Shown: one piece after another, positions 7,801-14,165 of the stretch
Position numbering within the stretch: the stretch's first letter is position 1
How the letters are laid out: each line of letters starts with the position of its first letter
Virus record (IMG/VR): IMGVR_UViG_3300035698_035323
Location: 1 to 30,936 of that record
Reading direction: 5' to 3' (one strand)
Length of the DNA: 30,936 nucleotides
Source: a virus
Translations under genes and position numbers: made by a program
Notes under the pieces: generated by a model
What the model saw: the letters and a program-made list of their open reading frames with translations, nothing else
The model's database searches: none
What the model was told of the DNA's origin: nothing

Positions 7801-8055
7801 TTACGCTGTGCGTGTTGCGCCGATCACAACCAGCGTGTCGCCGGCAGCGCCTTTGGCCTGGATGGTTGCGAGATCCACGCCATTGAGCGTGAACTGCTGG
7901 CTTTTCGAGAGTGCCACTTCCGTGATCCCGTCGTCGCTCAGCAAGATCACTGCGTTGCCGGCGGAGCGGATCGTGAAGACGCCAACCGTCCGCTCTGCTG
8001 CGACCGGCTGGAACGTGGTGCCAAGAGTGACTTTGCGGATGATCACGGTGTTCAT
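7801..8055 (-). CDS. Small beta-rich hypothetical protein between tail terminator and tail tube
   Basis: The coding part begins at ATG 8055, overlapping the preceding TGA as ATGA, and gives 84 residues. An open frame extends upstream to 8154, but that part only mirrors the previous gene. The protein is nearly all beta strand, with a TTFQPVAAERTVGVFTIR segment, an ILLSDDGITEVALSKSQQFT segment and a GDTLVVIGATRTA end. This composition fits a small virion or tail-tube-associated domain. I do not recognise the family. Position suggests tail assembly. Confidence 0.7.
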   Translation of the reverse strand: MNTVIIRKVTLGTTFQPVAAERTVGVFTIRSAGNAVILLSDDGITEVALSKSQQFTLNGVDLATIQAKGAAGDTLVVIGATRTA

Positions 8056-8474
8056 CGCTTCACCCTGTAGGTCACCGTCAGCACACTGGTGAGCTGCCGG
8101 TTCTGGTCGAGATGCTCGGATGCGACAACGGGCTCGTGCTGGATCGCCAGCCACGCCGCCTGCGGGTAATCCGCCAGTCGCTTCAGGCGCAGGTGATCGG
8201 TGATCTCCTCAGCCAGGTCGAGCAATTCATCGACGCGCACATCGTCGTCCACCTTCTGCTGGATTCCGACATCCACGGCGCAGTCGAAGAACGAATGCTG
8301 TCGCGATGCGTTCTGGATCGTCAGGGACTTTGGAACGACGCTGACCCGGAGCGTTTGCAATTCCGGAAGGTCGAACGAAGGCTGATGAAGGCGCTCGGCC
8401 GTAAACGTCTCGCTGAACGAGCCAGCGTTCAGTGAGTCAGCCACGGCATCGGCGACGTCGGTGATGACACTCAT
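8052..8474 (-). CDS. Putative tail terminator / minor tail protein
   Basis: The 140-aa protein begins with SVITDVADAVADSLNAGSFS and continues with LRVSVVPKSLTIQNASRQHS, then CAVDVGIQQKVDDD and LDLAEEITDHLRLKRL. This order (N-terminal helix, a strand carrying VVP, a central strand, and a VDELLDLAEEI helix) matches the small tail terminator/completion proteins found before the tail tube gene in siphoviruses. They cap the tail tube and join it to the head. Both ends overlap neighbours by ATGA. The assignment is by structure pattern and location, not by a diagnostic motif. Confidence 0.75.
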   Translation of the reverse strand: MSVITDVADAVADSLNAGSFSETFTAERLHQPSFDLPELQTLRVSVVPKSLTIQNASRQHSFFDCAVDVGIQQKVDDDVRVDELLDLAEEITDHLRLKRLADYPQAAWLAIQHEPVVASEHLDQNRQLTSVLTVTYRVKR

Positions 8475-8722
8475 GGTGTGTCCCTCCCATTGAGGCGGCC
8501 TTCGAGGTACGACACGCGGCGCTCGATGCTCTGGTACTCCGTGCGGAGCGCCCGAGCCTCAATGAGCAACTCGTCGAGACGCATCTCGACGTGGTCGAGT
8601 TTCGTGGTCACGACACCCCATTGCACAGTGACCGCCACGACGGCGACTACGCCTGGAATCAGCACTCCGGACCAGCGGGCGGCGCCGTTGGATTTCGGTT
8701 GTCGCTCGTTACTTCCGCTCAT
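8471..8722 (-). CDS. Single-pass membrane protein with coiled coil
   Basis: An 83-aa protein with a polar N-terminus (about 15 residues), one membrane helix at about 19-38 (VLIPGVVAVVAVTVQWGVVT) and a heptad-patterned helix at about 41-75 (LDHVEMRLDELLIEARAL and on) ending in GRLNGRDTP. It is tightly embedded in the connector operon (ATGA overlaps on both sides). Its topology resembles small hemolysin/XhlA-like or Rz-like lysis proteins, but it lies in the head-tail connector cluster. Whether it helps lysis or morphogenesis cannot be decided from sequence. Confidence 0.7.
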   Translation of the reverse strand: MSGSNERQPKSNGAARWSGVLIPGVVAVVAVTVQWGVVTTKLDHVEMRLDELLIEARALRTEYQSIERRVSYLEGRLNGRDTP

Positions 8723-9114
8723 GCGCCCTCCGTGGCGACATGCTTGGTGTGGATGCGCAGGGCCTTGCGATACGGGTCGCTGTATCTGAACGGCGGCTCT
8801 GATCCGGGGGCCATGACCTCGTACACGAACACCGAAGCGCCGACCGTCTCGCGTATCTGATCGCCAGCCGTCGGGAGAACCATCTCGCCATCGAGCACCA
8901 GATCCGCCGTGCGGATGAGGTAGTCCCGCGACTCCAGCCTCTGGATGCCGCCGAACTCGTCCGACTGCTCGAACGTGGTCCGTCCAACCGTTGCGGAGAC
9001 GTCAACCGTGGACGCACCGCGCTGGTATGTGACCGTGGTGGTCATGTGGGCATGGCGCTGATCATCGAGGAACTGCGCACCTTGTTCGAGAACATCAGGC
9101 ATCGGATCGCTCAC
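8719..9114 (-). CDS. Putative head-tail connector protein
   Basis: A 131-aa protein with an N-terminal helix (MPDVLEQGAQFLDDQRHAHM) followed by an all-beta domain: TTTVTYQRGASTVDVSATVG, RDYLIRTADLVLDG and a GDQIRETVGASVFVYEVMAP segment. The pattern of a measured quantity strand plus LPTAGDQI resembles small head-tail adaptor proteins that sit between the capsid and terminator genes. It overlaps the DUF2190 gene stop and the next start by ATGA. No specific family name is recognised with confidence. Confidence 0.75.
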   Translation of the reverse strand: MSDPMPDVLEQGAQFLDDQRHAHMTTTVTYQRGASTVDVSATVGRTTFEQSDEFGGIQRLESRDYLIRTADLVLDGEMVLPTAGDQIRETVGASVFVYEVMAPGSEPPFRYSDPYRKALRIHTKHVATEGA

Positions 9115-9452
9115 TGACTCATGCGGATTCGGACGGTCGCGGCACTGTCGCTGGCGGCAGCGATGCTTCGCCCGATCTTCTTGTTGGCGCCGGTTGCGCT
9201 GTCGGTGGTCGCTTCAGTGGCGCCCTCGTCCCAGAAGACATCGAGCCCCTCGGCGATCGCGGTGCTCGCGCCAGTCGCCTTCGGGAAGTCGAACAAGCCG
9301 GAGACGCTGAGGGCACCGAGCGTGTTTGCGGGGATGTCCTGCTTGGCGACGCCGACCAGTTCGTTCTGGGCGACCACATCGCCGGCGCTCAGGTCGGAGC
9401 CTGGCGTGTAGTCGAGGGCAGCGCCCTCATGGATGTATGTTGCCGTTGGCAT
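9111..9452 (-). CDS. DUF2190-family capsid decoration (cement) protein
   Basis: The 113-aa protein shows the DUF2190 pattern: an N-terminal YIHEGAALDYTPGSDLSAGD segment, VVAQNELVGVAKQDIPANTL, LGALSVSGLFDFPKA, then a VFWDEG motif and a C-terminal KKIGRSIAAASDSAATVRIR. In this family the small beta-tulip protein binds the outside of the capsid lattice and stabilises it. The gene directly follows the major capsid gene, as expected, with a strong GGAG ribosome site in front of its ATG. Length is normal. Confidence 0.9.
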   Translation of the reverse strand: MPTATYIHEGAALDYTPGSDLSAGDVVAQNELVGVAKQDIPANTLGALSVSGLFDFPKATGASTAIAEGLDVFWDEGATEATTDSATGANKKIGRSIAAASDSAATVRIRMSQ

Positions 9453-9487
9453 TGGGATTACTCTCCTTCAGAGTGAGGGGACGTGGC

Positions 9488-11551
9488 TTACGCCTCGCCC
9501 TTCATTTTCACGCCGCCACGCGGCTCTTGTTTTGCGACACCAAAGTCGTGGTAGCCACGCATTTGGATGCCGAGGTTGTTGAAGTCGGCGTCAGCGCTCT
9601 CAACGGTCGGCTGCTGCTGGCCGTTGAGGAATGCGACCTCGATGACCGGCATGTCGGCCGGGTCGGCGAGGATGTACCACGCCAGGCCGCTGGCTCCGGT
9701 GTACTTGGGGTTGCTGAGGTAACTCGAACGCACCGGACGGAACTTGCCCGCGTGCGGGTTCGACACCGGCGTCTTCTTCGAGGACGAAGGATCACGCAGC
9801 TCGGTGGAGTTCATGATCTGCGTCGCCGGCACATACAGCGCGTTGGGCACGAGCATGATCACCGGCGCGACCGCGAGGGGATGACCATCGGGATCGGTCT
9901 GATCGAGGAACATCGTCTCGGCCTGGGTCAGCGCGTCGATGCCCAGAGCCGTCGTGACACCGTCGGCATAGTTGTTGTTGCCCGCGACGAAGAACGCAGC
10001 GTTGCTGAGGAACTCGGCCCAGAAGACGTCGTTGAGCTTGAGAGCGCCGCCTCGGCCAAGCCGGCGCGGGACCGCGGTGAGCGCATCGAGGTCATCGTTG
10101 ATCAGATCGCGGCGATCGATACCGAACATCCGGCCGTAGGTCTTGGCCTGATTCGTGTATGCCGTCTCGCCGACCGACGCGTGCTTGAGCTCGCCACCGG
10201 GTGGGATCTCTTCGTAGACGAATCCTCCAGACAGCGAGTAGCTGCTGACCTGCTTGAAGTCGCGCACGGTGCGGATCGCGGCGATGTCCCGCCACGTGGA
10301 TTCGACGGCGTCGAAGCCTGCGCGGAGGAACTTGTTCGCGACGTTGGAGAGGATGCCCGGCAGAGACATCGTGCTGAAGCCCGACGCCTGCATGTCGCCC
10401 GAGAAGGCGAACTGCAGCAGGCCCTTCAGATCGCTGCGGCCGAAGCCACGGTATCCGTTCGCCTGGGCGAAGATGAGGAGTGTCTCGCACAGGCCGAGGC
10501 CGTGGCGATACTCCCGGTTGGCTGCATCAAGCGTTCGTTCACTGAACTGGGACTCCAGCGTCTCCGATTCGAGTCCACCCGCAAAGCACAGCGCCGCCTC
10601 GATGATCGATCCTTCAATGCGATCACTCTGGGAACGCGGGCCGCCAATGCCTTCGTAGGTTCGGCTGAGCCGCATGACTTCGAGCTGGTACTTGTCGGGC
10701 TTCCACCCGGCTTCCAGCGCGGCGTGAGCCAGGCGCCCGAGATCGTCGGCAAGTTCCGGGCGCTGAGTGAGCACCTCGGCGGTCATCGCCTGGATTCGTT
10801 GGCGCCGATCAGATTCCGCTCGGGCCCGCGACGTGATCTGATCGATCTCGGCAGCTGGGTCGCTCGCGGTGATGTTGGAGTTGCGCTGCGGTTGCAGTGG
10901 TGCCTGAGGGGTGATGTCGTTGGTCGGCGCGGAATCGGTGGCCGCCACATCGGTGTCATGTGAATGGGCGTCAGGCATGGCCTGGGTCTCCTTGAGATGC
11001 TGGGCAGCGATTCGGGCCCGCGTTTGCTGGTCCGCGCCGAGATCGACGAAGCTGATTTCGTTGAGAGTGGTCTTGTGGGCGATGTAGATCGGGCCTTTGA
11101 ACTTGCGCCCGTTCACGGTGACAGCCACGTCGCGTTTGATGAACTCGAGCTCATCGACGGAGGCGCCAATCGATGCTTGCCAGGGGAATCCCTTCTTCCC
11201 ACTGACCACGATCTCCTGCGCAGCTGTCGTGTCACGTGACACAACGCCATCGGCGAGGAGTTTGCCGTTCTCGACGGCAATGCGTTCGGTGTGTCCGACA
11301 CCTTCGAACGCGGAGTGCTGGAATCGCACTGGTCGGCGCTGCGTCGGGATCTTCATGCCGTCGAGATTGACGACCACCGGGTACGCGAAGCCGAGTGTTC
11401 GGATCGGACCGCCGGTGTACGCGACCATCGAGAAGCGAGGAAGGCTTTCGTCCGTGCCGTCTTCAGTCGACGGCGCAGCTGCCTCGATCGCGACTTCACA
11501 GTCCATCGCCAGGATGTCCGGCGGTTCAGTTGTCGCTGGGGTCGTCGTCAT
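9488..11551 (-). CDS. Prohead protease-major capsid protein fusion
   Basis: This 687-aa protein joins two steps of head assembly. Residues about 35-190 look like a U35-type prohead protease: RPVRFQHS with candidate catalytic H79, WQASIGAS with candidate S128, and NEISFVDLGAD (163-173), the usual end of that domain. A Gln/Ala/Pro-rich and coiled segment (about 190-280) resembles a scaffold or delta domain. Residues about 300-687 look like a Mu gpT/HK97-fold capsid protein, with TYGRMFGIDRRDLINDDL and LADPADMPVIEVAFLNGQQQ near the end. Such proteins are cut by their own protease during maturation. ATG 11551 has AAGGA upstream and overlaps the portal 3' end by 26 bp. Confidence 0.93.
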   Translation of the reverse strand: MTTTPATTEPPDILAMDCEVAIEAAAPSTEDGTDESLPRFSMVAYTGGPIRTLGFAYPVVVNLDGMKIPTQRRPVRFQHSAFEGVGHTERIAVENGKLLADGVVSRDTTAAQEIVVSGKKGFPWQASIGASVDELEFIKRDVAVTVNGRKFKGPIYIAHKTTLNEISFVDLGADQQTRARIAAQHLKETQAMPDAHSHDTDVAATDSAPTNDITPQAPLQPQRNSNITASDPAAEIDQITSRARAESDRRQRIQAMTAEVLTQRPELADDLGRLAHAALEAGWKPDKYQLEVMRLSRTYEGIGGPRSQSDRIEGSIIEAALCFAGGLESETLESQFSERTLDAANREYRHGLGLCETLLIFAQANGYRGFGRSDLKGLLQFAFSGDMQASGFSTMSLPGILSNVANKFLRAGFDAVESTWRDIAAIRTVRDFKQVSSYSLSGGFVYEEIPPGGELKHASVGETAYTNQAKTYGRMFGIDRRDLINDDLDALTAVPRRLGRGGALKLNDVFWAEFLSNAAFFVAGNNNYADGVTTALGIDALTQAETMFLDQTDPDGHPLAVAPVIMLVPNALYVPATQIMNSTELRDPSSSKKTPVSNPHAGKFRPVRSSYLSNPKYTGASGLAWYILADPADMPVIEVAFLNGQQQPTVESADADFNNLGIQMRGYHDFGVAKQEPRGGVKMKGEA

Positions 11552-13025
11552 CTTGTTCGTCCTTTGAAGCGGCCGGAACGGGAGCTTCCGATGAATCCGG
11601 GGGCTGAATGCCGAGGGTGTTCATCAGGTCGCGCTCTTTGGCGATCTGACGCAGTTCGGATTCCCAGTCGAGTCCTTGGCGTGCGTACTCGCGAGCGAGC
11701 GAGGTCGTCCGGCTCTCAAGCCGGGTTGCCTGTGCGTTCGCTTCCTTGGCCGGGTCAACGTGTTCGTTGCCATCCCAGAACCACTGATGCGAACGGGAGG
11801 CATCACGCATTCGCATTGATTGCGGGAGCAGCCCCTCGACAAGCACGGCTTCATCGAGCCATGCCTCGAAGATACGATCGAGCACAGTACGCTCGATGTG
11901 CGCCTGTTCGATGCGGATGCTTTTGAAGTAGGTCTGGTGGTCGAGGCGCCCGGATGCGTAGTTGTAGCCAGAGCTGTTTCCGGCCGCGACGTTGAATGGC
12001 ATGTTCAGGCAACGGGCGATCTCGTTGAGGATCTCGCGTTTGAACTCGCCGTACGTCGTCGCTGGTTGCTCGGCTTTGAGCTGCGCCATCTTCCATCCAC
12101 CGGGCATCGTCAGCAGCATGCGCTGCTCGAGTTCGATGGCGTCCATCGGCTCAACGTCTTCGGCCTCACCGTTGGCAGGCGCGTCGGTGTAGAGAACACC
12201 GGCAAAGTCAGCAGCCGTCTCTGCCGCGCTGATCACCGCGAGGGTAAAGCGTCGCAGCTGCGCGAACAGTGGCAGCGCCGGCGTGATGTCGGGGATACCG
12301 CGACTCTGACCAGGCCGGTCAGCGCGGAAGTAGTGGATGACGACGGCAGCCGGGATGCGGCGGTACTCGAGGTTCGAGAGCCAGCGCAGATCGCCGGGAT
12401 GCTGTTTGAGGATGTGGTACTCAATCGGGTTACCGACATCATCAAAGACAACGCCGTCGATGGCCCCACGCACATTCAAGGCGAGATCAGGCGTGGCGAC
12501 CTGGTCCGCTTCAATCAGCCGGATGTCCAGTTGGACAGGTGAGCCATGACGGGGATTACGAGCGAGCAGGACGAATCCTTCGCCAGACTCAGCGCGAGCC
12601 ATCCGAATGGTGCGCAGCTTGGCGGCGAGGTCAACGGTCCGCGCCCAATCAGCAAACGCTGTCTCGATGCGACGATCCGCATCTGGGTCACCAGTCAGCA
12701 TCTGGAGACGCGGGCCAGTCCCGACGACATCGTTCGCGAGGGTGCTCACGATCCCGCGCGCATAGCTGTTGTTGGCAACCTCGTAACGGGCCCGGTTGCG
12801 CAGAACGCGCCGGACTTCGGGGTTGGTAGCTGCATCCGCACTCAGACCATCGGCATTCGCCCAATGGCGGCGGTTCCCATCCGTGGTCGCCGCCGCGTCA
12901 TACCGGGCGCGAAGTGGCCGAAGACTGAACACCGGTGTCCGGACGCGCGCACCGTCAGCGACTTGTACTTCGTCGCCGTGGCGATGCGTGCGGGCCGCCA
13001 GTGTGTTGATCAGTCGTTTGAGCAT
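11526..13025 (-). CDS. Phage portal protein (lambda family)
   Basis: The portal forms the dodecameric DNA channel at one capsid vertex. The protein carries the lambda B/PF05136 pattern: RARYEVANNSYARGIVSTLA near 60-80, DVVGTGPRLQM, MARAESGEGFVLLARN, DIRLIEADQV, GIPDITPALPLFAQLRRFT, and ARCLNMPFNVAAGNSSGYNY near 345. The end is acidic (DEQDDDDPSDN). I take ATG 13025, which has GAGG about 6 bp upstream; an in-frame TTG at 13046 overlaps the previous stop as TTGA and would add 7 residues. With 499 aa it has normal length for the family. Confidence 0.95.
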   Translation of the reverse strand: MLKRLINTLAARTHRHGDEVQVADGARVRTPVFSLRPLRARYDAAATTDGNRRHWANADGLSADAATNPEVRRVLRNRARYEVANNSYARGIVSTLANDVVGTGPRLQMLTGDPDADRRIETAFADWARTVDLAAKLRTIRMARAESGEGFVLLARNPRHGSPVQLDIRLIEADQVATPDLALNVRGAIDGVVFDDVGNPIEYHILKQHPGDLRWLSNLEYRRIPAAVVIHYFRADRPGQSRGIPDITPALPLFAQLRRFTLAVISAAETAADFAGVLYTDAPANGEAEDVEPMDAIELEQRMLLTMPGGWKMAQLKAEQPATTYGEFKREILNEIARCLNMPFNVAAGNSSGYNYASGRLDHQTYFKSIRIEQAHIERTVLDRIFEAWLDEAVLVEGLLPQSMRMRDASRSHQWFWDGNEHVDPAKEANAQATRLESRTTSLAREYARQGLDWESELRQIAKERDLMNTLGIQPPDSSEAPVPAASKDEQDDDDPSDN

Positions 13026-13042
13026 CCGTGCCTCGGCCTCTA

Positions 13043-13240
13043 TCAAACCGTTCCGTGTGGGATGGCTCGGGTGATCTTGATCCCGAGCCCTTTCTTCTTG
13101 ACTGCGTTCTTCGAGTTCAGGTAGCGGTCCGCCTCGATCTGGTCTGTCAGATCGTGTTGCTCCACGCTGCCTGCATCGCCCGAGGCCTTCTTGGGGCCTT
13201 TGGCGTTGTCGCGGATGGTGTCGTCGAGCGGTTCAGGCAT
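13043..13240 (-). CDS. Small basic head-module protein
   Basis: A 65-aa charged protein lying just before the portal. The N-terminal half is acidic and disordered (PEPLDDTIRDNAKGPKKASG). The end is better defined: DQIEADRYLNSKNAVKKKGL, then GIKITRAIPHGTV. Short proteins with an E-A-D-R-Y-L-x-S-K segment and a P-x-G-T-V end occur before portal genes in Mu/lambda-type head operons, where they may act as head completion or portal-accessory factors. This comes from pattern memory, so function is left open. Confidence 0.7.
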   Translation of the reverse strand: MPEPLDDTIRDNAKGPKKASGDAGSVEQHDLTDQIEADRYLNSKNAVKKKGLGIKITRAIPHGTV

Positions 13241-13278
13241 GGTTGCTACCGGGCTTCCGAGGGAGTGCGTGAATGGCG

Positions 13279-13752
13279 TCAGACCGCCGGGACATCTGCG
13301 GGGTTTTCGGGGAGATCCACAGAGGTCTCCCCGAAGGCGATGATGCCGCGTGCGTTCTCGATGAGCGCCTCAAGCCGGACCTTGTCCGCATCGAAGATGC
13401 CGGTCGCCCGGTCCTTCGACTGGCTATTGGTCAGTTCAACGTGTGCAGCCTTGAAGCGGCGCGTCAGGTCGCGAACCTCAGCATTCTCGATCGCGTTGAT
13501 CTGCTCGTCGCCAGGGAAGACCGTGATCGGATACGCCGTCGGGTGCGTCTTCGGGAGGTCGAGCGGATTGGCGGGGTTCGAGATGACCTCGACGTACGAC
13601 TCCAGTCGATCGAGATATGCCGACGCGCGTTCACGATCGTGCTCATTGAACTCAGCCTGGCGAGCGGACTGGCTCGCTATGACTTCGTTGGCGAAGGTCA
13701 CGAGTCGGTCTGCGGCTCCGGCAATGTCGAAGTTGGCAACACTGGTGGGCAT
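13279..13752 (-). CDS. Hypothetical protein at the start of the head operon
   Basis: A 157-aa acidic, mostly helical soluble protein: NFDIAGAADRLVTFANEVIA, then ERASAYLDRLESYVEVISNP, then a short loop, VRDLTRRFKAAHVELTNSQS and FDADKVRLEALIENARGI. No membrane segment or cysteines. ATG 13752 has a strong AGGAG (in TCAGGAGCACTTC) just upstream. About 130 bp further upstream is the conserved 17-bp element also found before the exonuclease gene, so this gene may begin a transcription unit including portal and capsid. The function is unknown; position suggests a head morphogenesis or portal-accessory protein. Confidence 0.75.
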   Translation of the reverse strand: MPTSVANFDIAGAADRLVTFANEVIASQSARQAEFNEHDRERASAYLDRLESYVEVISNPANPLDLPKTHPTAYPITVFPGDEQINAIENAEVRDLTRRFKAAHVELTNSQSKDRATGIFDADKVRLEALIENARGIIAFGETSVDLPENPADVPAV

Positions 13753-13862
13753 GAAGTGCTCCTGAGCAGGTGGAGGAATCGGGATGGAGGAGCGTTCTCA
13801 TCACACGCGGACAGTTGCACGGCGCGACACGTGTCGCACGCGAGCCGCGAGGTGCTGAGAAC

Positions 13863-13912
13863 CGTCTCTGATGTCTACTGGTTACTTACCCGGCCGACAC
13901 ACTGAGTGTCGG
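13863..13912 (-). promoter_or_regulatory. Conserved intergenic element, copy A (putative phage promoter or operator)
   Basis: The 17 bases CTGGTTACTTACCCGGC (13878-13894, plus strand) are identical to 27365-27381. In both copies the hexamer TGTCGG follows after exactly 12 bases. On the minus strand this reads CCGACA, 12 bases, GCCGGGTAAGTAACCAG, upstream of the 13752 gene. In this copy CCGACAC (13894-13900) and GTGTCGG (13906-13912) form a perfect 7-bp inverted repeat. No T-run follows, so it is not a terminator. CCGACA resembles a -35 hexamer, but no clear TATAAT lies 16-18 bases away. The other shared block, CCGTCTCTG (13862-13870), is 10 bp further off here than in copy B. Confidence 0.5.
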
Positions 13913-13973
13913 GGGCTTGGCGACAAGTGCGCAGATCGTTCCGCATGTAGAACTTGATGACGACCGAAGCGGA

Positions 13974-14165
13974 CTACCTGCTGCTCGTGGAAGTCTGTTC
14001 AAAAGTCGTCATCCGCCGTCCGCAATGACGGCATTCGCGGCGTCGCATCACCCGACCACCGTGGGCCCGGCGAGTGTAGAGCACTCGGAAGTGCCGACAA
14101 CCGCAGGATGGGCATTGCAATCCACGCCTGTCCTTTGTGTTGTCGTGCTCGGCTGTTGAGGTCAT
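13974..14165 (-). CDS. NrdR-like zinc-ribbon protein
   Basis: The 63-aa protein is a single zinc ribbon: CPSC (18-21) and CRHC (45-48) separated by VLYTRRAHGGRVMRRREC, then GRRMTTFE. The spacing and the R-R-R-E-C...C-G-R-R-x-T-T-F/Y-E end match the N-terminal zinc ribbon of the regulator NrdR, without the ATP-cone domain that follows in NrdR. Such stand-alone ribbons in phages (compare Ogr/Delta late activators) may bind DNA or RNA polymerase. Its ATG follows directly after the large terminase TAG, so it is co-translated with it. A role in late transcription is inference. Confidence 0.8.
   Translation of the reverse strand: MTSTAEHDNTKDRRGLQCPSCGCRHFRVLYTRRAHGGRVMRRRECRHCGRRMTTFEQTSTSSR

Noticed and set aside
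9326-10963. 545-aa plus-strand frame opposite the capsid gene
   Set aside because: It mirrors the codons of the protease/capsid fusion and has an Arg/Val/Ala-rich composition without any domain.
13894-13912. Rho-independent terminator at the CCGACAC/GTGTCGG hairpin
   Set aside because: No T-run follows on either strand, and the hairpin is part of an element conserved elsewhere in the window.
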